Of a stretch of 64,000 nt of DNA, positions 9,278-17,850 are shown in pieces. Source of the stretch: Io17-Chloro-G2 sp034428715 (GTDB lineage Bacteria; Chloroflexota; Dehalococcoidia; Lucifugimonadales; UBA3495). Under the pieces are notes generated by a model, which had not been told where the DNA came from, did no database searches, and saw only the letters and a list, made by a program, of their open reading frames with translations. The stretch's first letter is position 1. The number at the start of each line of letters is the position of its first letter. Both the position numbers and the translations under genes were made by a program. The DNA is taken from the NCBI GenBank assembly GCA_034428715.1, contig DAOUHE010000178.1:57605-121604 (forward strand), written 5' to 3'.

Positions 9278-11599
9278 ATGGCTTCCAACATAGTCTTGTC
9301 GAACCAGGAATTTAACGTCGTCGGGACGCGGCCCATTCGTCACGACGGATTGGATAAGGTCACCGGGAAAGCCCGGTACAGCGCCGACTTCCACCTGCCG
9401 GATATGCTCCATGGCAAGGTCCTGCGAAGTCCCCACGCCCACGCCCGGATAAAGTCAATAAATGCCAGCCGGGCTCTGGCTATGCCCGGCGTAAAGGCCG
9501 TAGTCACCTCCGCCGACTTCCCCCAACCCACCGGTAAACTGATCGACCTGGGTGAAGGGGCGATGGCCAACCCGAAATGGATCACCAACAACCTGATGGC
9601 GGCGGAAAAAGCGCTCTACAAAGGCCACGCCGTGGCCGCCGTTGCTGCTGACAGCCTCGCCTTGGCGGAAAGCGCGCTGGCCTTGATCGACGTGGACTAC
9701 GAGGTATTACCCTCGGTGGTGCTCGTCGAGGACGCCATGAAAGACAGCGCGCCGGTGTTGCACGAGCGGCTGGCCAACGTCACCGACTCCAATATTCGCG
9801 CCGGCGGTCTTCGGGCGGACGATGACAACGAAAAAAGCACCAACGTCGCCAACCGGTATGAATTCGAGGCCGGCGACGTCGCCAAAGGGTTTGCCGAGGC
9901 CGACGTGGTGGTGGAGCGGGAGTTCCACACCGCGACGGTCCACCAGGGCTACATCGAGCCCCACGCCGCCACCGCCATGTGGAACCCCGATGGCAAGGTG
10001 ACCATCTGGTGCAGTAGCCAAGGTCACTTTCAGATTCGGGACAACTCCGCCTTGGTACTTGGCATCCCTGTTTCCAACATCAAGGTAGTCCCCTTGGAGA
10101 TAGGCGGCGGATTCGGCGGCAAAACAGTGATCTACCTGGAACCGGTGGCCGCCATGCTCTCGAAAAAGACGGGGCAACCGGTAAAGATAACCATGAACCG
10201 CACTGAAGTGTTCGAAGGCACCGGACCAACGTCGGGCAGCTACGTGCGTTTCAAATTGGGAGCTAACAAAGCGGGCCGCATCACCGCCGCCGACGCCACC
10301 ATCATGTATGAGGCCGGTGCTTTCCCCGGGGCGCCCATCAACCAGGCCCTGCAATGCATGCTGGGGCCCTACGATATCGCCAATGGACGCGTCGAAGGGT
10401 GCGACGTGGTGGTCAACAAACCCAAGGCTGCCGCCTACCGGGCGCCGGGAACTCCAGCCGCTGCCTTCGCCGCCGAGTCGGTGATCGACGAGGTTGCCAA
10501 TAAATTGGGCATTGATCCACTGGAATTCCGGTTGATGAACGGGGCCAAAGAAGGCACCCGGAGGATTCCCGGCCCCATGTTCCCCCGCATCGGGTATCTG
10601 GAGACGGTTCAGGCAGCTAAAGATCACGAGCATTACTCGGCGCCGCTGTCCAAAGCTCGCAACGGCGGAAAAGTGGGTAGAGGCGTGGCCACCGGTTTCT
10701 GGTTCAACGGGACCGGCCCGGCCAGCGCCACCGCCACGGTGATCTCCGACGGCACGGTTAGCCTGTTGGAAGGCTCTCCCGACATCGGCGGCAACCGGGC
10801 GGCCCTGGCCATGCACCTGGCAGAAGTTCTAGGTATTGCGGCCGAAGACGTGAAACCGGCCATCGGGGACACCGACGCCGTGGGGTTCACCTCTATGACA
10901 GCGGGAAGCGGCGCGACCTTCAAGTCGGGTTGGGCCTGCTTCGAAGCCGCTAACGACATAAAACGGCAGTTCATTGAAAGGGCCGCCAGGATCTGGGATA
11001 TCTCTCCCGAAAACGTCCAATACGAGAACGGAATCATCTCCCATACGTCGGACCCCGAGCTGAAATTCACCTTCAAACAGTTGGCCGGACGGCTCAACGG
11101 GAGCGGTGGTCCCATCACCGGCAGAGGCAACGTCGATCCCCGGGGCGTGGGCTCGGCCTTCGCCGTCCACATGGTGGATCTGGAAGTCGATGAGGAGACC
11201 GGCAAGGTGGATATCTTGCGGTATACAGCCTTGCAGGACGCCGGCAAAGCAATTCACCCCAGCTACGTGGAAGGACAGATACAGGGCGGCGCGGTCCAGG
11301 GCATCGGCTGGGCATTGAACGAAGAGTATTTCTTCAACGATAAGAACGAGATGGTCAACTCAAGCTTCCTGGATTACCGGATGCCCACCAGTCTGGACCT
11401 GCCCATGATAGACACGGTAATCGTGGAAGTGGCCAATCCGGGCCATCCTTTCGGTGCTCGGGGCGTGGGAGAAGTATGCATCGTGCCGCCCCTGGCCGCT
11501 GTGGCCAACGCGATACACAGCGCCATCGGTGTCCGGATGGCCACATTGCCGATGTCTCCCGGCGCCATACTAGAAACACTTTGGGACAATGGCAAGTAG
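9278..11599 (+). CDS. Xanthine dehydrogenase-family molybdopterin subunit
   Basis: Large catalytic subunit (773 residues) of a molybdenum hydroxylase, the group that includes CO dehydrogenase CoxL, xanthine dehydrogenase and 4-hydroxybenzoyl-CoA reductase. The N-terminal domain opens with VGTRPIRHDGLDKVTGKARY. Cofactor-binding segments include GGGFGGKT near residue 277 and AYRAPGTPAAAFA. The conserved C-terminal GARGVGEVCIVPP holds the expected catalytic Glu. The CoxL-specific AYRCSFR loop is absent, so CO oxidation is unlikely. Unusually, no 2Fe-2S or FAD subunit gene lies next to it. The maturation genes xdhC and a mobA-like gene are at 22.7-24.5 kb. Substrate unknown. Confidence 0.9.
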   Translation: MASNIVLSNQEFNVVGTRPIRHDGLDKVTGKARYSADFHLPDMLHGKVLRSPHAHARIKSINASRALAMPGVKAVVTSADFPQPTGKLIDLGEGAMANPKWITNNLMAAEKALYKGHAVAAVAADSLALAESALALIDVDYEVLPSVVLVEDAMKDSAPVLHERLANVTDSNIRAGGLRADDDNEKSTNVANRYEFEAGDVAKGFAEADVVVEREFHTATVHQGYIEPHAATAMWNPDGKVTIWCSSQGHFQIRDNSALVLGIPVSNIKVVPLEIGGGFGGKTVIYLEPVAAMLSKKTGQPVKITMNRTEVFEGTGPTSGSYVRFKLGANKAGRITAADATIMYEAGAFPGAPINQALQCMLGPYDIANGRVEGCDVVVNKPKAAAYRAPGTPAAAFAAESVIDEVANKLGIDPLEFRLMNGAKEGTRRIPGPMFPRIGYLETVQAAKDHEHYSAPLSKARNGGKVGRGVATGFWFNGTGPASATATVISDGTVSLLEGSPDIGGNRAALAMHLAEVLGIAAEDVKPAIGDTDAVGFTSMTAGSGATFKSGWACFEAANDIKRQFIERAARIWDISPENVQYENGIISHTSDPELKFTFKQLAGRLNGSGGPITGRGNVDPRGVGSAFAVHMVDLEVDEETGKVDILRYTALQDAGKAIHPSYVEGQIQGGAVQGIGWALNEEYFFNDKNEMVNSSFLDYRMPTSLDLPMIDTVIVEVANPGHPFGARGVGEVCIVPPLAAVANAIHSAIGVRMATLPMSPGAILETLWDNGK

Positions 11600-11674
11600 A
11601 TTTCCCCTTACCGAGGCTTGAATCTCATGCGATTGAAATAAGCTCCGGCGTAAAGAATAGGATCATAGATTAAC

Positions 11675-11700
11675 TGGGGGCGCACGGCCGTGCGCCCCCA
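11675..11700. repeat. Perfect 26-bp palindrome
   Basis: TGGGGGCGCACGG joined directly to its reverse complement, 76 bases after the molybdopterin subunit gene and just before the next small gene. It could form a strong hairpin in RNA but has no T tract. It belongs to the same class as the palindrome at 12230-12255: G-rich arms around a short CAC/GTG centre, REP-like. Confidence 0.8.
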
Positions 11701-11717
11701 CATAGTGGGCCTACCCA

Positions 11718-12194
11718 ATGGCCAAGCTTAAAACCATCACCCTCGATCCCCATCCGGCGCTGATTCTCGACGGCCCGTCCGTCGAAGATATCGTGCAGGG
11801 ATTGGACGGCAATAGGGGCGTTATACTCGCCGCTTTGAGAGATATGGCTGCCTCCCTGCGAGGAGTCGAAGAGAAAGTCGTCTACGATGGCTTCTGCCAA
11901 GAATGGACCCCCGCCTACTACCTGCAAGGCCCCAAAGCCAGGCGGCAAATGTTCCATGTCCACGACTTCCCGTCGGGATTGCGAGGCACTATCTTTGTTG
12001 GGGTAAATACCCTGCAACCGGTAGTGCTGGGTGCCGGTCCGGTGCCGCCGCGCATGAAAAGTGCCATCGTTGACACGGCTGGGGGCCGGACCAAACAGGT
12101 GAGGGTTCACTTGAATACCCGAAGAGACGCCGCCGACTTCTTCAAGTTGGTGCGGGTCAAGTGGGAGTTCGAGCATGGGCGGTTGGGCTTGTAA
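11718..12194 (+). CDS. Small protein of unknown function
   Basis: A 158-residue soluble protein I do not recognise with confidence. It begins MAKLKTITLDPHP. A central alpha/beta stretch (EEKVVYDGFCQEWTPAYYLQG, RQMFHVHDFPSGLRGTIFVGV) has a distant look of the YdhG/DUF1801 fold. No transmembrane segment or signal peptide is present. Codon use is like the neighbours. The gene lies between two different perfect palindromes (11675-11700 and 12230-12255), so it may form its own unit. No function is assigned. Confidence 0.6.
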   Translation: MAKLKTITLDPHPALILDGPSVEDIVQGLDGNRGVILAALRDMAASLRGVEEKVVYDGFCQEWTPAYYLQGPKARRQMFHVHDFPSGLRGTIFVGVNTLQPVVLGAGPVPPRMKSAIVDTAGGRTKQVRVHLNTRRDAADFFKLVRVKWEFEHGRLGL

Positions 12195-12229
12195 CCGGTA
12201 AGGAATCAGAACGGTAGTCTAAAAGCGGT

Positions 12230-12255
12230 TAGGGGCACGGCATGCCGTGCCCCTA
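12230..12255. repeat. Perfect 26-bp palindrome
   Basis: TAGGGGCACGGCA followed at once by its reverse complement, 35 bases after the small unknown gene and 32 bases before the end of the convergent LLM gene. It has the position of a bidirectional terminator, although no T run follows. The design is like that of 11675-11700. Confidence 0.8.
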
Positions 12256-12287
12256 CGATATTGGCGGTTTTGTTAAGTCTGCCGTGC

Positions 12288-13523
12288 CTAGGTGACTGAC
12301 GCTTCCACTACCGGTTTGTTGGTGGCGGGGTCGACCTCGAAGGGGCTGAACAGTTCCAGTTCCTTACCAATCTCCTTGACCGCGGGGATTACCTCTTCAC
12401 CCATCAGGCGCAGGCTGCGCATCTGATCGTCGTGGGTCATGGCCCCGTCGCCGTCCCAGAAAAAGATGCTGCCCGGACGAAGGTATTCCATTACGTGGCG
12501 TATCTTTGGTATTACGGTTTCAGGAGTGCCCGCGATGATGGTGTAGTCTGCGGCCTGCTCTTCGAAGGGCCTGCGGTTGGTCCCGAACCGGCCTAAGGGG
12601 CCGAAAGCCGTAGCCGCGGTTTTTCGTGCCGTCCGGGAAGTGTGGCCCGGCAGGCTTTGGATGGCCTGGTTGACCTGCCCTTCGTTGCCCGACAGGAATG
12701 GGTTGCTCACTCCGGATAGATACTTGCGGGCGACCTCTTCCGCTTTCTCGTCGGTCTCGTCTACGTGCACCTTCCAAAGATAGGAAAGGTTCTGGGTGCC
12801 CGACTCATATCCGAGTTCCGCCGCGGTGTCGTGGTAAAGCTGGAAGGCGTCTTTGGTAGGTTCAAGTTTGGTGGCCAGCAGCACCAGGGGATATCGGTGC
12901 CCAGCGGTCCATTTGATCGTCTCTTCGCTGACGGTGGAAGGGATCCAAATCTGGGGGTGCGGCTGCTGTAACGGACGGCACCAGGGATTGACGTACCGGT
13001 AATGGTAATGCTTACCCTCCCAGCGGAAAGGCCCCGGTTGGGTCCAAGCCTTGATGATGAAGTCATGGGCCTCTTCGAACCGCTCCCGGTTGTAGTGGGG
13101 AGGGGCGTTGTGGGACCAGCTTTCCCGGCCGCCGCCCCTGACAAAGCCGGAAACCAACCGGCCGCCGGAGATCATATCGATCATGGACAGCTGTTCCGCC
13201 AGGAAGAGCGGGTCTTCCCAAATGGGGAGGACGTTGCCCAGGATGATGATCTTGGCCTTGCTGGTCTGGCGGGCCAGGATGGACGCGCCCACGTTGGTCA
13301 CCCCCTGCATGCAGAAGGGTGTGCTGTGGTGCTCATTGAGCATCAGGGCGTCGAAACCCATCTCCTCGGCGTAGATCTTTTCGTCCAGGTAGCGGTTGTA
13401 AAGTTGGGCGCCCACTTTGGGGTCGTAAAGCTCGTTGCTGATGCCCAGGTCGGTGCTCTGAGTCCCCATCAGACCCGTAGTATCGTCCTGCCAGGGTTGC
13501 TCGGTGAAATGACCGATTAGCAT
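12288..13523 (-). CDS. LLM-class flavin-dependent oxidoreductase
   Basis: Large luciferase-like monooxygenase of 411 residues, in the alkanal-monooxygenase-alpha style rather than the short F420 style. Segments include DEKIYAEEMGFDALMLNEHHST (substrate/flavin pocket), KIIILGNVLPIWEDP, and the barrel hallmark MISGGRLVSGFVRGGGRE. The C-terminus carries FFWDGDGAMTHDDQMRSLRLMGEEVIP, typical of this subgroup. AGAGG lies eight bases before ATG. It converges on the small unknown gene and diverges from the aldolase at 13829. It probably needs reduced flavin; the flavin reductase at 17.3 kb is a candidate partner, by inference only. Confidence 0.88.
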   Translation of the reverse strand: MLIGHFTEQPWQDDTTGLMGTQSTDLGISNELYDPKVGAQLYNRYLDEKIYAEEMGFDALMLNEHHSTPFCMQGVTNVGASILARQTSKAKIIILGNVLPIWEDPLFLAEQLSMIDMISGGRLVSGFVRGGGRESWSHNAPPHYNRERFEEAHDFIIKAWTQPGPFRWEGKHYHYRYVNPWCRPLQQPHPQIWIPSTVSEETIKWTAGHRYPLVLLATKLEPTKDAFQLYHDTAAELGYESGTQNLSYLWKVHVDETDEKAEEVARKYLSGVSNPFLSGNEGQVNQAIQSLPGHTSRTARKTAATAFGPLGRFGTNRRPFEEQAADYTIIAGTPETVIPKIRHVMEYLRPGSIFFWDGDGAMTHDDQMRSLRLMGEEVIPAVKEIGKELELFSPFEVDPATNKPVVEASVT

Positions 13524-13828
13524 GACAAGTCCTCTCCAAGCGATGGTTCGAGTTAAGGCAGTTTAGCATTAGGCCCGAACGCATGTCCAGACGGGCCAGG
13601 CAAAACCGCCACTGGTAAAAACCCATGAGACTGATTTATATTTGATGGGTTGCTTCGGGCGGGTAATCAGGATGACATAAACGGACTCGCCCGCATGTGA
13701 TTTTGCCACCAGCCATCCCATGAGGTCTAAGATAACCAAGTTCCGTGGCAAACTCATATTCCGCAGGAGTTATCTCGAGGTAACCCGGACGGGAAAAATG
13801 TATTCAACGTATTGATTGGGAGGAAAAC
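13524..13828. other. Divergent intergenic region, 305 bp
   Basis: Separates the leftward LLM gene from the rightward aldolase gene, so it should carry promoters for both. I see no hexamer pair strong enough to call. The GGGAGG ahead of the GTG start at 13829 is clear. No ORF or repeat is supported. Confidence 0.4.
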
Positions 13829-14587
13829 GTGTCAACTATAAGACCCAATAGAGCCAAGGAGAAACTAGCCGCTGGACAGGCGGTAACCACCATTTCCGGC
13901 CTGTCCAGCAGTGAGATCATCGATTTCATGGGCCCTCTTGGATTTGACGCCGCTTGGATAGAAGGTGAACACGGTTCAGTTACCTGGGAACAGTTGGGGG
14001 ACATGACTCGGGCGTGTGACCTGTGGGGAATGGCCCCTATCACCCGGGTAGCTGCCAACGAACCCTGGTTGATCACCCGCACCTTGGACCGGGGATCCAT
14101 GGGCATCGTTGTCCCCCACGTAAACTCCAGGGAAGAAGCGGAGAGGGCAGCCCAGTCGGCAAAATACGCGCCCGTGGGGTATCGAGGTATGTTTGGCGGC
14201 CGCCAGTCCTACGGGGTAGGAGACTATTTCCACCAGGCCAATGACCAAACCATGGTGATCGTATTGCTTGAAGAAGCCAGCGCTTTGAGCAATTTGGACG
14301 AAATATTGAAGGTGGACCACATCGACGTATTCTTCGTGGCGCCCTCGGACCTGGCCCAGACCATGGGTCACATCGGGAATCCCGGCCACCCCGAAGTCCA
14401 GAACGCCATCGACGACGCGATCTCAAGAATCTTGTCTGCTGGGAGGATAGCCGGCACGTTGGTGAATGACGAAAACGTAGCCCGTTACCTGGAGCAGGGA
14501 GTCAGATTCACCATGACTTCCTGGAATGCATGGGTGGCAAGGGGTGCGGCATCGTTTCTGGACACGGTCCGGGGAACCGGAATCTAG
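13829..14587 (+). CDS. HpcH/HpaI aldolase family protein
   Basis: Class II aldolase of the HpcH/HpaI (2,4-dihydroxyhept-2-ene-1,7-dioate aldolase) family, 252 residues with a TIM-barrel fold. It would cleave or form a 2-keto-3-deoxy-type sugar acid or aromatic-pathway intermediate. Visible marks are GFDAAWIEGEHGSVTW near the N-terminus, PITRVAANEPWLITRTLDRG (the conserved Arg loop), GIVVPHVNS, VLLEEASALSNLDEI (metal-ligand strand) and FFVAPSDLAQTMG. Start is GTG with GGGAGG at good spacing. An MFS gene converges from the right and might carry a substrate. The exact substrate is unknown. Confidence 0.85.
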   Translation: MSTIRPNRAKEKLAAGQAVTTISGLSSSEIIDFMGPLGFDAAWIEGEHGSVTWEQLGDMTRACDLWGMAPITRVAANEPWLITRTLDRGSMGIVVPHVNSREEAERAAQSAKYAPVGYRGMFGGRQSYGVGDYFHQANDQTMVIVLLEEASALSNLDEILKVDHIDVFFVAPSDLAQTMGHIGNPGHPEVQNAIDDAISRILSAGRIAGTLVNDENVARYLEQGVRFTMTSWNAWVARGAASFLDTVRGTGI

Positions 14588-14645
14588 CTTGCTACTGAGC
14601 CTGGCATTGGCTGTTAAACTATTCGATCGCAAGAACTGCGGCGCT

Positions 14646-14708
14646 AAATCCCCCCAACCGCCCTATGCAAAAGGGGGGCCAGTTCTCCCCCTTTGCAAAG
14701 GGGGATTT
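14646..14708. repeat. Inverted repeat AAATCCCCC...GGGGGATTT, 63 bp
   Basis: Outer arms AAATCCCCC and GGGGGATTT enclose a second nested pairing (GCAAAAGGGGG against CCCCCTTTGC). It resembles a widespread intergenic palindromic element seen in several bacterial groups. It sits between two convergent genes and could fold into a hairpin in either transcript, so it may act as a bidirectional terminator. Confidence 0.65.
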
Positions 14709-14774
14709 CTACTCTGGCCTGGTTGCTCTCTACGTTCGGCAATTAATGCAAGCCACAGAAATCCCCTGCCTCAT

Positions 14775-16091
14775 TCATGGCTGGTCCGTCGAGGGGACCC
14801 TGTTCAGGATGTCAATCTTTAGTGGCACCAAGAGCAAAGCTCCCGCCATAAAGAAGGCACCGCACCCGATCAAAAGGGCGGAGTAACCCGTGACCGTGTG
14901 GGAATACCCGAGAAATTCCACCGTGGGCTCCAATCGGTTGAGCAGGTCTATCCCTGGCCCCAACACTTTGGCTACTGCAGCACCGCCTATGGTGGATAGG
15001 TTGACGAAGCCCATGTGCGCGGCCTCGCGGCCCGAGGTGCCCAGGTCGTTGGCCAATGCCCAGTTGGCGCTAAGCACGGCGCCCACCGAAAATCCTATGG
15101 CGCTGGCTATGAGCAGTACCTGGGTGGCATTTTCCGCCGAAAGCATCCAGATGGTGGACACGGCAGCCCCGGTGGCCCCCGCGACCACCAGTGGTTTCCG
15201 GCCTATCCGGTCCGATATCCATCCGGTCAGGTAAACGCTCAAGGCCAGAGCTCCGCCGATGACCAGGATCATTCTCCCCAAAGCCTGGGCGGGATTATCT
15301 ACCCCAACCACGTCTTTCAGGAAAAACATGCCGTAGGTTTGGAAGGCGGAGATCGCCGTGAGGATTAAAAGCCGGGACGCCAGAAACCGGGTCAACTGTG
15401 GATGCAATCCCAACGGTCGTTCCGGCTGGGTAACGGGAACATCCGGTGCTTTCTTTTGCTGGGCCACCACCGTTGAAGAGGTGACGCCGGTGGTAACCAG
15501 CATGCTGGCGCCCAGGATCCCGAGAGCTAACCAGATCCAGATACCCGGTGTGGACCCGGTAGCGAATCCCAGTAATTCGCCTGCGAGGAAAATCAGCACC
15601 AAAGCGCCGGTGGCGTCGGAAAGGATCTTATACGAAGAGGCCAGGCCGATACGGTGGACCGGCACCAGGTCTTGTATCAACGCCTGGTACGGGCCATAAC
15701 CGATGTTGATGCTTCCCTGGATGAACAGCCAAGCCACCAACAGCACCGCGTAGTTGGGTGCCAGCCCTACGACCACCAGACCTAGACAGAGGAAGGCGGA
15801 CCCCCAGAGTAGGAATGGCACCCGTTTGCCCAGCTTTGAACGCGTCCGGTCGCTTATGGAACCGATACGCAGTTGGACCAGGGCTGCTACCATGAGGCCG
15901 CTGACGCCCAGAATACCCAAATAAGTGTTCTTTAGCTCGTCGGCAACCAGGAAGAGGGTCAGGGCGGGGAGGATCATGACGTCCATGGTCAGGCCGACGC
16001 CGTTGGTGCCGAAACCAAATGCGCTCAACCGCAGCAACGCCAGGTTGCCCCATTGTGATTCCGGATTTTCTTCCGCCACTGGGCTGCTCAT
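14775..16091 (-). CDS. MFS transporter
   Basis: Inner-membrane major facilitator of 438 residues with about 12 hydrophobic segments. The loop between TM2 and TM3 has RIGSISDRTRSKLGKR, and the matching loop in the second half is GWISDRIGRKP, the two MFS signatures. The N-terminal FGFGTNGVGLTMDVMILPALT and GPYQALIQDLVP recall sugar:cation symporters of the GPH group. ATG follows GGTGGGGG. It converges with the aldolase and diverges from the BtuF-like gene. The substrate is unknown; a sugar or organic acid is plausible. Confidence 0.88.
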   Translation of the reverse strand: MSSPVAEENPESQWGNLALLRLSAFGFGTNGVGLTMDVMILPALTLFLVADELKNTYLGILGVSGLMVAALVQLRIGSISDRTRSKLGKRVPFLLWGSAFLCLGLVVVGLAPNYAVLLVAWLFIQGSINIGYGPYQALIQDLVPVHRIGLASSYKILSDATGALVLIFLAGELLGFATGSTPGIWIWLALGILGASMLVTTGVTSSTVVAQQKKAPDVPVTQPERPLGLHPQLTRFLASRLLILTAISAFQTYGMFFLKDVVGVDNPAQALGRMILVIGGALALSVYLTGWISDRIGRKPLVVAGATGAAVSTIWMLSAENATQVLLIASAIGFSVGAVLSANWALANDLGTSGREAAHMGFVNLSTIGGAAVAKVLGPGIDLLNRLEPTVEFLGYSHTVTGYSALLIGCGAFFMAGALLLVPLKIDILNRVPSTDQP

Positions 16092-16267
16092 CCCCCACCA
16101 AACTGTTTCAGGCCGGCCCAGGCCGGCTCAAATCGATGATCCTAGTGGTAGTTTATAATACATCAGGCGTAACCTGACCAGCGAAGAATCTGGCGCCATT
16201 TCAGCGGTTTTCCGGTTTCACGCCTTCGATTCTGAATTACCTCAATTGATCTTGAGGCCGGAGCATA

Positions 16268-17266
16268 ATGAGCCAGCAACAGAATGAATTGAATATTTGC
16301 TCTCTTTTGCCCAGCGGAACCGAGATACTGTTCGCGCTCGGCCTTGGAGACCGGGTAGTGGGCGTGAGCGACCTCTGCGACTATCCCCCGGCTGCCAAGG
16401 ATAAACGGATCCTGTCCCGCAGCAAGGTGGACGCGTCGGTTTTAACCAGCGAGCAGGTGGAAAACGAGATGCGTCGGCTTTTGGAGGCGGGAGAGGATCT
16501 GTACGACTTGGACCGGGATTGGCTGAGCAAGCACCCCGTCGACGTGGTGCTTACCCAGGACCTCTGTTACTTTTGTGAAGTGGACGCGGCTCAGGTTATC
16601 GACGCGGTGAGAGGAATGCCGCGGGAACCGCGGGTGGAGGTGCTTCAGCCGAGAACACTGGCGGAGATCCTGGCCAGCATTGAGCAGGTAGGTGATGCCT
16701 GTGGCGCCGCCGAACCGGCGGGCCGGTTGGTTAAAGAGCTCAAAGATAGGATCAGTGTGGTGGTCCACGCCGTCGCGGACTTGGCCGAACGTCCAAGGGT
16801 CTTTTCCGTTGAAGGGGTAAACCCGTTGGTCATAGGAGGCCACTGGATTCCGGACCTTCTGGCGACAGCCGGCGGGAATATTGACATTTACCCACCGGGG
16901 TGTCCGGCCAAACGCATCGATTGGAAAGAAATCACCGATTACGCGCCGGAGAAACTCTTCATTGACCTGTGTTCCTCTGATTTGGCCCGCAACGTCCAAG
17001 AAGTCCCCTGGCTGGCGGCTCAAACAGGTTGGGGACGATTACCCGCGGTGGAGACCGGCGAGGTTTATTTGATCGATCATGTGTACTTTAGCCGGCCGGG
17101 CCCCCGGGTGGTCCTGGGATTGGAGATCTTGGCCCAGTTGACCCATCCAGGGATTTTCCGCGGATCGATCCCGCCGGGTTCGGTGCTGAAATTAGACTTG
17201 AACTTGGCTGCCGGCGCCGGACCCGGCGAGATTGGCCGGTGTTTCCGCCCATATCCAGAACCATGA
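16268..17266 (+). CDS. BtuF-like cobalamin/iron-siderophore-binding family protein
   Basis: Periplasmic-binding-protein fold (PF01497 type) of 332 residues. It starts NICSLLPSGTEILFALGLGDRVVGVSDLCDYP, the typical first lobe, with a later TQDLCYFCEVD and VNPLVIGGHWIPDLLATAGG in the second lobe. No signal peptide or lipobox is present, so it is probably cytoplasmic or cell-associated rather than an exported transport receptor. No permease or ATPase genes are adjacent. Several such leaderless proteins are annotated as cobalamin-binding. ATG follows GGAG at good spacing. Confidence 0.8.
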   Translation: MSQQQNELNICSLLPSGTEILFALGLGDRVVGVSDLCDYPPAAKDKRILSRSKVDASVLTSEQVENEMRRLLEAGEDLYDLDRDWLSKHPVDVVLTQDLCYFCEVDAAQVIDAVRGMPREPRVEVLQPRTLAEILASIEQVGDACGAAEPAGRLVKELKDRISVVVHAVADLAERPRVFSVEGVNPLVIGGHWIPDLLATAGGNIDIYPPGCPAKRIDWKEITDYAPEKLFIDLCSSDLARNVQEVPWLAAQTGWGRLPAVETGEVYLIDHVYFSRPGPRVVLGLEILAQLTHPGIFRGSIPPGSVLKLDLNLAAGAGPGEIGRCFRPYPEP

Positions 17267-17346
17267 CCGGCCCGGGATACCGCTACCGTGGCGCAGGGAA
17301 TAATAAGTGGTTATAATGATTGAAATTGCAGGGGGTAGCTTGCACT

Positions 17347-17832
17347 TTGGTCACGAAAGAAGAATTTAGAACGGCTATGGGGGATTTCGCCACCGGGGTC
17401 ACCGTTATCACCACCAACGATGATAAGGGCCAGGCTCATGCCATGACCGCCAATTCCTTCACCTCGGTCTGTTTGGAGCCCCCAGTGGTCTTGGTTTGTG
17501 TTGCGCACAGCACTCACACCCACCACTTCTTGGCCGAGACGGGCTGGTTTGGGGTGAATATCCTGGGTCAGGACCAGGAAGACGTGGGCGCCTATTTCGC
17601 CAAACGCCCCGAAGACAGGAAAGGAGGGGTGGATTACAGCTTCAGCCAGGGAGAGGACGGTTTACCGGTGCTGGACGATTCCATGGTGTACATGGGCTGC
17701 CAAGTGATTGGGACCCACGTTTACGGCGACCATACCATCTACCTGGGTGAGGTGAAAGAGATTCGCAAGTCCGGCTTGGAAACCCCTCTGTTATTCTTCA
17801 AAAGCCGCTGGTACGACCCAAGCGAAGGGTAA
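17347..17832 (+). CDS. Flavin reductase-like FMN-binding protein
   Basis: FMN-binding split-barrel protein of the flavin reductase family (about 161 residues). It would reduce flavin with NAD(P)H, or act as the reductase component of a two-component monooxygenase. Segments are EEFRTAMGDFATGVTVITTND, HAMTANSFTSVCLEPPVVLVCV (FMN site), GWFGVNILGQDQEDV and the C-terminal FFKSRWYDP. The frame opens at TTG 17320, but TTG 17347 has a GGGGG Shine-Dalgarno about 11 bases upstream and gives the usual family start. It could supply reduced flavin to the LLM enzymes in this window, which is an inference. Confidence 0.87.
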   Translation: MVTKEEFRTAMGDFATGVTVITTNDDKGQAHAMTANSFTSVCLEPPVVLVCVAHSTHTHHFLAETGWFGVNILGQDQEDVGAYFAKRPEDRKGGVDYSFSQGEDGLPVLDDSMVYMGCQVIGTHVYGDHTIYLGEVKEIRKSGLETPLLFFKSRWYDPSEG

Positions 17833-17850
17833 GCCTTTACGGCTGTAACT

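Noticed and set aside
9092..9442. N-terminal extension of the hydrolase at 8276-9091
   Set aside because: It overlaps the divergent molybdopterin subunit gene, and AAGGAG marks ATG 9091.
9707..10816. A 369-codon open frame on the minus strand within the molybdopterin subunit gene
   Set aside because: It is the opposite-strand shadow of a well-conserved coding region; its protein shows no family features and no ribosome site.
11600..12260. Transposon carrying the small unknown gene between the two palindromes
   Set aside because: The palindromes differ in sequence, there is no transposase, and no target duplication is visible.
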